Assembly (NCBI GenBank): GCA_019096195.1
Contig: JAGTXK010000050.1
Location: 434,001-498,000, forward strand
DNA from: Boletus sp. NGJ
Taxonomy: Eukaryota; Basidiomycota; Agaricomycetes; Boletales; Boletaceae
Length of the DNA stretch: 64,000 nucleotides
Direction of reading: 5' to 3'
The notes under the pieces are model-generated. The model worked only from the letters and a program-made list of their open reading frames with translations, was not told where the DNA came from and did not search any database. The position numbers were made by a program, and so were the translations under genes. Of the stretch, positions 22,586 to 37,797 are shown piece by piece. The first letter of the stretch is position 1, and each line of letters starts with the position of its first letter.

Positions 22586-22995
22586 TCATGATCCGTAAAT
22601 CGCCGCGTTCGGCATACCGTGAACGATACCTGACCAAAACATCATCAGTCAACCATTCGCCGCCGCCGGACCAACAAGAAGAACGCACCGTAGAACAGGG
22701 TCCAGACGAGAATGAAGGTAAAAATATTGTCTTGGCCAGGGTTGGCCAGTTCGCCAAGACCGCCAGAGAGGTATCTTGCGGGCTTTCCCTTGCAATTGAT
22801 GGCGTATATCACAAACGACGTCGACAGCACGGACGCGGCGAACAAGGCGAACCCGTGCCAGTTTTCAAGGCCGAGTATACCGGCCACAGCACCAGCAAAG
22901 CATGAGGATAGGAACTTGACCGACGTGAGAGATTGGTTGTGCAGCACGTTCGGCGCAAACACCAGCTGGGTCGCTGGGTCAGAGGGCGATGCCAT
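22586..22995 (-). CDS. EMC6: ER membrane protein complex subunit 6, 116 aa
   Basis: Small membrane subunit of the EMC, which inserts tail-anchored and multi-pass proteins into the endoplasmic reticulum. Exons: complement(22586-22629, 22689-22995) with a 59-nt intron. Start MASPSDPATQ at 22995; an in-frame upstream ATG exists but gives an atypical N-terminus. Family signature: FAPNVLHNQSLTSVKFL, then AGAVAGILGLENWHGF, YAINCKGKPARY, GLGELANPGQDNIF and FILVWTLFYG. Three hydrophobic segments are present, as known for EMC6. The second exon supplies the end IVHGMPNAAIYGS. Confidence 0.93.
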
Positions 22996-23654
22996 CGGAC
23001 ACTTGAACGAGAGGTGCAAAAGTTGTGCGGTGTCCCGGTGTTGTAACTCCCACGCGCTAAATTACCCCTTACATACTTGCAAAAATGTGGAGAAATATCC
23101 TTTTTTATCAGTATTCAGTAGCCAAAAAAAACATCATTGTTAATATGTGCAACTTCACTCCACCCCCGGCAATATTAACTGACGTGGCAATGTGGATACA
23201 GCTGTGAGCAGAAGGCGTCCATGGAAGTAACATATGGACACATGGCTGGTTCCATTTCATATAGGGAGTACAGGGCCGACTAGTAGCGTTAGTGTGTGGT
23301 CGCTGTGGGAATACCCGCTTAACCGATATAAAGGGTCGAAAAATGAAGATCTTAACTTGGTGTGGAGCAAAGAACGAGTCATCTGACATCGATGGCGTGT
23401 GCCAGTTCGTTCGTTCGGATGGATCACAGAGGACGCAACTGCAACAGACTTCATACACGGGAACCCGCAGAATAATCCTCGTCTCGTTTTTATCGTATCA
23501 TGAACTCAAGTATGGTCAAAGTTCCAGGTGCAGTTCACCCCAAAATCGGCAAGTACACCGGAGTGATCAATCGATCAAGACCTAGCCAGCTGGCTTTATC
23601 ATCCCATCACGTGCACTGACCCATCCCACATTTCCTCTCTCTCGTCCCCCCATC
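22996..23654. other. Intergenic between EMC6 and HOM2
   Basis: A 659-bp divergent intergenic region. No gene or repeat is recognised. It should contain the promoters of EMC6 and HOM2. Confidence 0.45.
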
Positions 23655-24839
23655 ATGTGCAAGATATCAGACGGCCCCACTATCAAAGTCGGTGTGATTG
23701 GCGCTACCGGGACAGTCGGCCAGCGTTTTATCACCCTCCTCGCGAACCATGAATGGTTCGCCATCCACGCCCTCGGCGCTTCCGCCAGATCGGCTGGAAA
23801 ACCCTACTCGAAAGCCACAAACTGGAAACAGACGACGCCGATACCCTCCATCGTGAGAGACATGGTCGTACACGAGTGCCAGCCCGAACATTTCAAAGAT
23901 TGCGCTATCGTCTTTTCTGGCCTCGATGCTGACGTCGCCGGAGAACTAGGCAAGCGCCCGCTCCGCTCTCTGATTTGTTTCGCTCACGTTCGGTCTCTCT
24001 CTCTTTTTTTTTTTTTTTGAACAGAGGGCGCCTTTAGAACAGCCGATCTCGCCGTCTTCTCAAACGCCAAGAATTATCGACGCGATCCCTTTGTCCCCCT
24101 CATCGTCCCCCTCGTCAACACCTCCCATCTCGCCATGATCACCCAACAACAAGCCCTCCATGATCCCCCCCTCAAGAAAGGCTTCATCCTCACCAACGCC
24201 AACTGCTCCACAACCGGGCTCGTGATACCCCTCCGCGCACTCGAAAAAGCCTTTGGCCCGATCGAGTCCTGCATCGTCACCACGATGCAAGCCATATCCG
24301 GCGCAGGTTACCCCGGCGTACCCAGCCTCGACGTCGTCGACAACGTCGTTCCTTACATTGGCGGCGAAGAGGAAAAAATGGAATGGGAGACACTCAAGAT
24401 TCTCGGAAATTTGGTGGATGGGGATGATGGGCTAAAGGCGTTTGATATGCGCGCGCGTCAGCCCCTGCGCGTGTCTGCTTCGTGTAATCGTGTGCCCGTC
24501 ATTGACGGGCACTTGATGACGGTCTCCGTTCGCTTCGCGCGGAGACCACCTCCTAGCCCACAGCAAGTGCGTGAGGCGCTTGTTGCGTACGCACCTGATG
24601 CACCAGCTTGCCCCTCTGCCCCTGTACATGCCATATTTGTACATGAAGAATCGGACCGCCCTCAGCCGCGCTTAGATCGCTATTATCAGGATGGTGCGGG
24701 GGTCTCCGTCGGCCGAGTACGGCAATGCCCCGTGCTGGACGTCAAATTCGTCGTGCTTGCCAACAATGTCTCCATCGGTGCTGCAACAAGTAGCATCATT
24801 AACGCGGAGCTCGCAGTTCTGAGGGGGGTCGTGCATTAG
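23655..24839 (+). CDS. HOM2: Aspartate-semialdehyde dehydrogenase, 369 aa
   Basis: Reduces aspartyl phosphate to aspartate semialdehyde with NADPH, the second step to threonine, methionine and isoleucine. Exons 23655-23949 and 24025-24839. NADP-binding loop GVIGATGTVGQRF is near residues 13-25. The catalytic cysteine is about residue 159 in NANCSTTGL, with SGAGYPGVPSLD after it. A conserved histidine lies near residue 261 in RVPVIDGH. Length matches the fungal enzymes. The intron (23950-24024, 75 nt) appears to be GC-AG: donor G|GCAAGC, a long T tract, acceptor AACAG. This choice gives the conserved VAGELEGAF without insertion, whereas GT donors farther in would add about ten odd residues. 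Confidence 0.93.
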
Positions 24840-25004
24840 TGTTGTTACTTGCGGGTTAAAGTATCTACTACAATCGTAGGAAGGATTTAGGGGTAGTGCA
24901 GGATGTAGGATCAGAGCAAATGTCGATCAAAAATAATAGTATGGTATTGCAGAAATTTATTATGGCGGTGTGCCAGCAGCTTGCTATTGGAGATAGGATA
25001 AGGA

Positions 25005-29812
<4,808 letters not shown>

Positions 29813-29988
29813 TGCTGTCGCGTCGTCACGAGGCAAAGGAGAGGCGGCGGAATCAATGCAAGATTAAAGAGAGACGCGTCGCTAGATTGGTACTCGTGAT
29901 GTTACTTTAGGGCAGGTCAGTTCGAGTCACGCCTACCTTCGTGATTGTCTCGTCGTTAAGTATATAACTCCACGCGATCCCATCACCC

Positions 29989-31010
29989 ATGAGCATTCGG
30001 AGAAAGAGTACTACGCACGATCTTGCAACCCTTCGTTTACACCCAGATGGATCTCGCGTCCAGCAATCCTCTGTAAACGCTAGGCGTCGCACGGCAGGAT
30101 ACACCCTTGTAGATTCCAGAGGAAATTGGATCGCAAGAGATGCCGGGGGCAAAACTTCAGTCAAGAAACGAAGGAACGTCAACAGCTCACACGCGGGTGA
30201 TGCTGATGGCGAGTACATCGACCTCTCTGGCGACGAGGAGCGTGGACGCAGGCAGAGCAAGGGTAAGCAGCGAGCTCGCAACAGCCAAACCCCAGAAGAG
30301 GACTTGCCTCCGGAACCGGAGTCCGAACGATTAGATACAAGGACTAGACAGCGTCTCTCCTTCACGCGCGATCTCAGTTTCCTAGACCCTCCTGCAGTCG
30401 ATGTCTCGTCTCTCGAGCATGATCACATAGATCATTCAGATGCCACCTCTGCAAGAGAACCAGCTGTCCTTTTCCCGGACCCAGCTCCTGTAAGTCCACC
30501 ATCCTCGACATGACAGTTCCTCCCTGACGTTACTCGAGGACTTGTTGAAATCCATCCACCATTTTGCTAGTTGCTACTATCGCGAAAGAGGGCAGCTATT
30601 CGATAGTGGTAGAAATTATCGTGGAAAGAAAAAGGAAAGGTATAAGCAATTGCAAGAAAACATCCATACTGTTGCTGCCCACGCTCTCAAACACCAGAAC
30701 ATCGACTCTGAGACTGAACACACAGAAACAGAGGATGATAGCACTGAAGAGGACGAGAGCGAGGCCACGGATGCCGAGGACAATGGGAGAGAAGGACCCA
30801 GCACTACAGTGGAGGCTTATAGAAAGGATATGTACAAAGCTTTCGATGGCTCTGCCCTCATGGCTATAGGTCCGTCGACAAACTTTGATTCGGAAGCTGA
30901 CTCAACGTATTTCAGGTATTGTGCTGCAGGAATACGTGGCACATACACTCTTATCATGGCCTTGTACTCCAGAGGAACCCCGAAGTCCGAAACGGAGAAG
31001 AACCGGGTAG
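29989..31010 (+). CDS. Rrn9-like protein, 308 aa
   Basis: Exons 29989-30489, 30539-30869, 30916-31010, with introns of 49 and 46 nt and agreeing phases. The N-terminal half is basic and low in complexity (RRKSTTHDL, KSVKKRR-like). A conserved core follows: LLKSIHHFASCYYRERGQLF, then after an acidic insert YKAFDGSALMAIGIVLQEYV. This core resembles the Rrn9 domain of the RNA polymerase I upstream activating factor. The tail RSPKRRRTG looks like a nuclear localisation signal. The acidic insert (TEDDSTEEDESE) is low-complexity. Divergent from SMC5 with about 180 bp between start codons. The family call rests on the core motif only. Confidence 0.7.
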
Positions 31011-31105
31011 GAGGACCATGATAGTCAATGTTTTCGTCGTACATGGATAATGGAATGCAGATATATTATGCAAAGCGTTAGAGATGTACAACGAAAGAGC
31101 GAGAG

Positions 31106-31785
31106 CTACTTGGATGGTGATGAAGGTGCTGAGACTTTGTTCTTGGCGTCAAGCTTCAAGATATAATCGTCTGTTAAAGTACCGTCCTCCCACCGCTTCA
31201 GGATGTTATTCCGATAAATGCCCGGATTTGGGCCACCGAATACCTTGAGTCGTGCCATGCGCCGGTCTCGTAGTTTGTTCTTGGGCAACATGCCTGAGAC
31301 AGCATGGTAGATAATCTAGCGAGGAAACCAAACCTAGTTCTAGGGACTTGGTCTACAAGGGCAAAAAAAAAGGAACATACCTCATTCGGTTTCTTCTCCA
31401 TCACGGTCTTATACGGCGTTTCCTTGAGACCGCCCGGATACATGGAATGTTTTCGGTATACAAGTTGCTCATCTTTCCTCCCTGAAACCTTGATATTCCG
31501 CGCGTTGGTCACCACGACATAGTCACCGCAATCCACTAGAGAGCGATCAAACCAAATTCACAGGTCTAACACGACAATACTCACCACCTTTGTCATATAT
31601 TGGCTTATGCTTGCCCATGAGCACAAGCGCTATCCTCTCCGCAAGTTTTCCCAACACCCTATCCGATGCATCGACGTGGTGCCACACTCGGGCATAGGCA
31701 AGCGCGGTCTGTCAGTTTCCTGGGTGAGTCTCACTCTCGGCAGACTGTACAGAAGGTGCTGTACATTACCAACAGCTTGCGACAT
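31106..31785 (-). CDS. MRPL23: Mitochondrial large-subunit ribosomal protein uL13m, 169 aa
   Basis: Exons: complement(31106-31315, 31381-31535, 31585-31708, 31765-31785); all phases agree. The 21-nt first exon (MSQAVGN) joins [15 protein letters not shown], then [50 protein letters not shown] and [22 protein letters not shown] are the uL13 signature. The C-terminal extension ([17 protein letters not shown]) is typical of mitochondrial rather than cytosolic uL13. Yeast MRPL23 is the counterpart. Confidence 0.92.
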
Positions 31786-32004
31786 CGTCAAAGTTCTCGA
31801 CGCAAACAGATGGACGCGAATTTCTGGGGAAAGCGAACACGTGGTCCATATTCATCCGCTTATGTAAATGCATGAATCAGGCAACCGTTGTGATTCACTG
31901 GCATGATCAAGTCCCCAGGCTCAGAGCAAGGTGACAGACCTCGTCACCCTCGCCTTACTCGCCACTTGACACTCGCGTTGTTAGTAGGTTAGGCTTATAC
32001 TTTT

Positions 32005-32046
32005 CATTCTAACCTCGCCCACGATGCCGAAGTTTATGTAGCCCCA
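32005..32046 (+). pseudogene. Relic 4 of the Boi-like gene: promoter edge and start codon only
   Basis: About 40 bp matching the bases before and after the Boi start (ATTCTAACCTCGCCCACGAT then GCCG, compared with rc of about 12625-12660). It is fused at about 32047 to a TPR-CHAT fragment on the same strand. Short, but the match around the start codon is specific. Confidence 0.5.
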
Positions 32047-33060
32047 ACTAGCCCGTGAGGGTCCTGTCATCATTGTGAATGCGGCCAAGTATGGCTGCGA
32101 TGCTCTCGTTGTCCTAGCCGACCAGGATCTCTTTCACATCCCGCTGTCAATCACAAAGGAAGGTGTCCGAGCACTGTCATCGAGGCTCGGCACCTTGACT
32201 GTGCGCGCAAAGTCGATGGACGTGACAAAAGATCTTGCTATCATGTTGCGGGTATGGGACGAGGTTCTCTCCCCCATTTTGAACTTCCTCCAGACGGTAC
32301 ATCCATCTCAATCACGCATCTGATGGTGCTCCCACTGCCGAGTTCTCTCTTCTGCCCCTGCATGCCGCAGGTCCGTATGGGAAGGGCCAACAGAGTCTTG
32401 CTAATCTGTACATCTCATCTTGTACCCCAGCACTCACTGCCCTCATTCATGCTAGACGGCACGATCTCCCACATTCTACATCAAAAGGGAAACACTTCGT
32501 TGGTATAGGTCAAGCGCAAGCCAAGGGAGAGAATGAACTTGTTTCGGTCGGCACCGAACTACCCACCATTGAGCACCGCGTTGATGGCCTCGCCACCTGC
32601 ACCCGCATCGAGGATCAAGAGTCCTGCATTGCCCTGGTCACCGAGGAACTTATGAAGAATGAATGAGTGCATCTTGCGTTTCATGGGATCCCAAATCAGA
32701 CCCAGCCATCCGAGTCCGCGTTTGCTCTCCACGACGGATACTTCACGATCGAACGTATCATTCGGTGTGAACTTGATAACCTCCAGTTTGGATATCTCTC
32801 CACCTGTCATACCACTGCTGGAGACGAGGAAAGTCCTAACGAGGTGATGCAGTTCGCCGGATTCCGTTCTGTGATCGGGACGATGTGGGCAGTGGACGAT
32901 AGTGAGACGAACAATATCATGTCGGTGTTCTACGACAACATGATAAACGAGTCTGGTCGTGGATTCTACCCGTGCAGCGTTGGCGCTGAACAGGACGATG
33001 AAAAATTTGGTGGATATACCATTCGGCCAACGTATTTTATATATACATCAGTGCCTAGTT
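32047..33060 (+). pseudogene. TPR-CHAT copy B: CHAT domain only, decayed
   Basis: Begins inside the CHAT domain (matching the sequence just after the phrase for DLQQAA in copies C and D: GPVIIVNAAKYGCDALVV) and runs to the end of the domain. All TPR repeats and the leader are missing. Recognisable blocks are LSITKEGVRALSS, WDEVLSPILNFLQTVHP, CHTTAGDEESP and GTMWAVDD. The frame is broken several times, including stops and a small deletion near 32850. The histidine motif has changed to HLAFHG. This is a dead fragment joined to a Boi start region. Confidence 0.88.
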
Positions 33061-33364
33061 CTGTACCCTCGTTCGCTCCCTTGCTTTGCCCTGCTGTGCT
33101 TGCCGTTTGTAGCTGCTATCAAATTTGCTATCTTGAACATTTGGGATTCGTGCCAGGGGGAATGTAGAAAATCTGAGCTTCTATTCGACGGAATAGATGA
33201 CAGTCTTCACTGAAATTAGGACAAAGTACAAGGACAGATATCTGTGGCTCAGCAATACAGTAGACGAGCAAGAAGGATAATCACAGCCAACAGTAGATTA
33301 TTTTACTAGGCCTTTCTCGCGCCTTTTATCAAGTCGGATGCCTGAATCACAGCAGTCAGTAATG
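33061..33364. other. Intergenic, 3' ends of CHAT copy B and the GMC gene
   Basis: No gene is seen. Confidence 0.4.
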
Positions 33365-36197
33365 TCATCCCATGACAGGAAGATATGCGCTCGCCTTTTC
33401 TCCGATGGCATAGGCAGTGTCGAGCAAATGCGCAGCGATATGTAGTGGCGCAATGGACATATCCACCACGCGTACGTTTTCCGCTCCGCTATCGCATTCG
33501 CTGTAGTCAACATTGAACAAAACGCATCGTATACGACTCACTAGACACGCAGCTCGTGGTCAACGACACCACCGAGCGATTTTGGCGCCATCGCTGCCGT
33601 GCCTTGAATTCTCATAAGCGACGCCATGGGAAGGGATATCACAAAACATTACGCACCGATGGGATGTTGAATAGAAGCAAGACGGCTGCGTACATACTTC
33701 TCGAAGTCCGCGTATGTTTGGACCTCCGGGCCAGGCGTACTTGGTGCGACGATGATGTCTTTGAGCGGTGCCGTCTCGGAGATCTTGCGCGCAAACTGTA
33801 CAGCTTTCGTCAAGATCTTGGTGTCTTTGGTTCACATGGTCAAAATCATGATGAACACAAGAAAAAGGAAGAGTATTCACCATATACATTGTTCAGATAG
33901 TATGGGTTGATACTGGGAGGGTCCAGGGGGTCAGAAGATGAAATATGCTATGAAGGATATGGTTATACTGGAGAGCACGCTTAGGGTGGAAAGGAGCGTA
34001 CTGTCGAACCACGTGCGACGGGATGCTGATGCAAAAGCACTAGTGAGTTAGCGCTAATAATGCCTGAGCACAAAGCAAGTTCACGTACAGGTAATGATAC
34101 CAATATGCTGATGTAGGACGTGTTTTCCTTTGGTGCTGAAGCGAAGACTTTCGGGACCATAATAAGCTCCACATCACCCACCCCGCTGTGCTCAAAGTAT
34201 TCCCTCTGAATTTCTAGCTGTCTTTTGTAAAAAGGGTTGCTTGCTCTGGAAATTTCTTGGTCCAGTTCCGTCTTCAGTTCATCTACTTCTTCATCTGTCA
34301 AGAAGTTCTTGAGCTTGATGAAACCATATGCAGAAACTGTCGTCGCATAGACACCGGTCCTGTTCTCGCGGCTGGCGAACATCACCGGATCAGCGAGATA
34401 TCATAACCGATGAGCACGATGATCTCACTATTCTTTCTCTTGCTCTGCCCTATATATAGGATCATTTCGCAAACGATCTATTGGCATTAAAACGACTCGG
34501 CTGTTAACGTCGACTGGGACTCACCAAAAGTGAACACCCCGTCCTGGACAATAAAATCGGAGACCACATATGGGTGCTCTTGCAGGTTCTCACCAACAGT
34601 GGGAAGGTCGACAACCGTTGGGATGTTAAACTGTGAGAGTATTGCAGGGTTACCAATACCACTAAGCTCGAGGAGTCGAGGGGTGTTGTAGGCACCTAGG
34701 AATGAGACCGACAAAGTCACCCATCTAGGCATTCGAGGCGTCATCTAACTTACCAGCAGATACAATTATTTCCTTGTTGATTTTCAAGTCAAAAGGGAAC
34801 ACCTTGGTAGCCGGGAACTTCCAGTCAACACCTCCCAAACACGCCAATCCGACTGCCTTGGCATCTTTGGCGCAATCATTGGAATCGAACAGAATCTTTG
34901 TTGCGTAAACACCTTTCAAGACGATGAGGTTTCGTTGAGGCAAAATCGACTTTGGGTCCTGCAAGTAAGCGTTAGCAGCGTAGGATCGTGTCCCCTCCTG
35001 CCGGTTCACTGCCGTGTCAATATTGAACATGCCGGTTGAATTGCCATACCCCTGGCCATTTACATCAGTTCCACAATCTCATAGCATGATTGAAAGGATA
35101 CATACAGGGCTTCTATTCGTCTTGATGCCAAAACTGCGGATTGCCTCGATCGTTGGTTTCAACACGTCGGTGTAAACAGTGTTGTGCGTGGAGTATACTG
35201 GTCCGCAGTGCCTACGGAATACTGGTTCTTCTCGACGTGCCTCTTTGTCTTCCTCCTCTGTAATTCCGGGAAATATTTGATCTGTTCCCCACACGTAAGC
35301 TTCGTAGCGCTCTTCAGCTTTAAAATAGGGGAGGAGGGAATTCCAGTCCCATCCACGACCAAATTCATTCCAGGCATCATATTCGGGGCTGGAGCCACGC
35401 ATTCTGACCAGGTAGTTGATACCACTCGATCCTCCGAGTAATCTCCCACTGGGAGTAAACGCAAAGCATCAGCAACACGAATGAACCAAAAGTGATGAGA
35501 ACAGCCCGTACACAGAGGAGGATACTTGACGACCATCTAGATTTGTTTGGGGGACCTGAAGCAATGGTAAGGAGAATCCCTAAACGCCGCAAGAAACCCA
35601 CTGTATGATAGCTCCAATCATAGTCCTTATCTCCGACTGCCACGCCATATGCTCCTAATACAATCGTGATTGAAATCGATGAAGCAGCTCTACAACAAAA
35701 GACAAACCTGGAACATCCTGAAGATACACTCAGTCATAGGTGACACCATTAAGTTGGTACAACTTACAACCACAGCATCTTCACGATATGCACCAGCTTC
35801 AATCACACATACATATTGTCCAGGCTCCAAGCTTTCTGCCAATCTAAGGGGAGTATTAAAGCTCGCCACCAGCAAAATCAAACGTGAACCAAGACATCCT
35901 AACCCAGACGCAAGAGCTAAACCAGCCGTACCACCGCCTGCAAACAGCTCAGTACTAGTGCCGCATTAATGGTGAGCACTTACCGACGACGATGTACTCA
36001 AACGAGGGGGTGGGGGTGGAATCCTTGATTATTTCATGACCCTTCAGATTGGATTTGATGTCCTCGTGCGTCTGAGCGATGCTTTGCTCAACAGGATGAT
36101 GCGATACCGAGAAGTGTGTCGACAGGGACTTTTGTCTATTACTAGTCGAATCATCAAGACCGATGAAGAGGGTCGGGTCGAGACACCAGGTAGACAT
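33365..36197 (-). CDS. GMC-family FAD oxidoreductase
   Basis: Flavoprotein of the glucose-methanol-choline family (aryl-alcohol/alcohol oxidase or glucose dehydrogenase type); the substrate cannot be told from sequence. Start ATG at 36197 with a 65-residue extension before the FAD loop FEYIVVGGGTAG, without an obvious signal peptide. The next exon gives VCVIEAGAY. Later exons carry [64 protein letters not shown] and [13 protein letters not shown]. The active-site end is [18 protein letters not shown], then [13 protein letters not shown], with a stop at 33365. It is interrupted by roughly a dozen short introns; those tested (33.5, 33.95, 35.85 kb) splice in frame. It sits between TPR-CHAT copies B and C. 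It looks intact, but not every intron was solved. Confidence 0.82.
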
Positions 36198-36926
36198 GGT
36201 TGACGAGATTCCTCGGGTCAGTTATAGGGTATAGGTGGGCCTTTTATCGCTTACAGACCACGATTTGAATCTAAGGTTACGAGGGTAGAATGACGGGATG
36301 TATGACAAGGTACGTCATCCACCCTGTCAGCGGAAATGACTTCGAAGGACTTGCTGTGGATGATTGACGCTGCTAGCATTCGAAACCTTGCATAACGGTT
36401 CACTCGGCAATCGGTGCACATGACCCGCTAGGAGAATACTATCCGTTATCTCTCCCAAGTCCCACTAGGGGTGTGCAACGCCCTTTTCCCGCACTAGTTC
36501 AGATGGACCACGAGGCAACCGGCAATTGAAAGATTAGTAACTGTCATGGTGGAGGGGTGGAATGGAAGCAACAATTAGCACCATGTGGCGTCGAGTCAGC
36601 ATATATTCAAGCGAACTCATGCCCGAACGACGTCCGACTCATCTTGGAAGTTGGAGCAAGCTCCACCGACCTTAGAACGAAAAGGCTCTAGAGCCTGTCT
36701 CCCTGAACATAGAACTCCTGTCTCCATGCAGGATTCTCGGTTCAGGCTTCCCAGCGGAAAAGTGAGCCGGACTGTCGTACTTGGCTCTCCTGGGTCGAGA
36801 CACAGGAAACGAATTGAGATCGTACTCCATTTGGCTGGCCAAGACCTGGACTCACCCCATTAATTTTCTCCTTACGCTAGCCAAGCACGTCGCAGGGTAA
36901 ACGTTCCAAAGGAAGGAAGGTCCGTA
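36198..36926. other. Intergenic upstream of the GMC gene
   Basis: It should contain the GMC promoter. No further gene could be supported. Confidence 0.4.
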
Positions 36927-37136
36927 CTAACCTCGACGTACACTGGTGATACTGGTGCAGAGCTCACGATGCATCTGGTTGCTCCGCGCTGAACGCGGGT
37001 CGTCCGACTCGGATGTCTCCTGGAGGATGGCAAGAGCAAAATTACCAGAGATTTCTTCAATGTTGCGCCAAAGACGATGAACTACTAGTACGGAGTTCAA
37101 ATCCGGACTTCGCAGATCAGTTTCGTGTTGCGACAT
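36927..37136 (-). CDS. Unrecognised possible first exon
   Basis: An open stretch beginning MSQHETDLRSPDLNS with natural-looking composition (VVHRLWRNIEEIS, RSNQMHRELC). It contains a possible in-frame 27-nt segment with GT and AG borders and ends near a GTTAGT donor at about 36928. No continuation was found further left. It may be a fragment of a gene displaced by the neighbouring duplications. Confidence 0.25.
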   Translation of the reverse strand: MSQHETDLRSPDLNSVLVVHRLWRNIEEISGNFALAILQETSESDDPRSARSNQMHRELCTSITSVRRG

Positions 37137-37364
37137 GATTGACAGATGGATGAAAATAAAAAGGTACAGTACATGGTGAAAGACAGACGATTCAAGTTAG
37201 TTTGTGGGGCATAAACAAGACCAACGACAAGTTGTGCCAGTCATTCAGTTGTATTTAGTTCTTCACTCACTACTCGTATGTAGAACGACCGACTGGCGAG
37301 TGGAGGACCACGACAAAATTCAAGTACCTTGTTACGCAGAACGATACCGTTTTTTTGGCCACAC

Positions 37365-37640
37365 AGATGTACAACTTTGCCCGGACACCAGGATGAAATA
37401 GCGTTTGAAGCTGGACAACCTATCGAGATCATTGAGAAAGACGGCCAGTACAACGATGGATGGTAGCAGGTAAGCACACCGCCAACCATCCCAAACACAC
37501 GTGTCCGACGGACGCGTGGCCTGTACTATGTCACATTCATTCTTCCCGCACAACACCATCCTACCCACGATTTCGGCGTTCATTCTTTGCTTACCACTCT
37601 TTCGTTTCAAGGGTACCAATCAGGCGATGTAGAATTCGGA
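37365..37640 (+). pseudogene. Relic 5 of the Boi-like gene: SH3 exon and intron 1
   Basis: Matches exon 1 (DEIAFEAGQPIEIIEKD, YNDGW), intron 1 (GTAAGCACACC start; CGGACGCGTGGCCTG block) and the first bases of exon 2 of the gene at 8414-12639. The first bases of the exon are missing, and the second Trp codon of the WWQ motif has become a stop. Sequence after 37640 no longer matches. The relic lies just upstream of TPR-CHAT C on the same strand. Confidence 0.8.
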
Positions 37641-37797
37641 GATTGATGACCGCCATGACCGTCTATATATGAACGCTGAGAAAAAGTTAGCCTGAACTTT
37701 CTCGTGGGGAGATTTCATGCCACTTCTCCCATATCCCGCGGTGATGGTGCAAGTGTTTTTCCAAACCACCATGTTAAGTCAAGTTTTGTCAGCCCAG

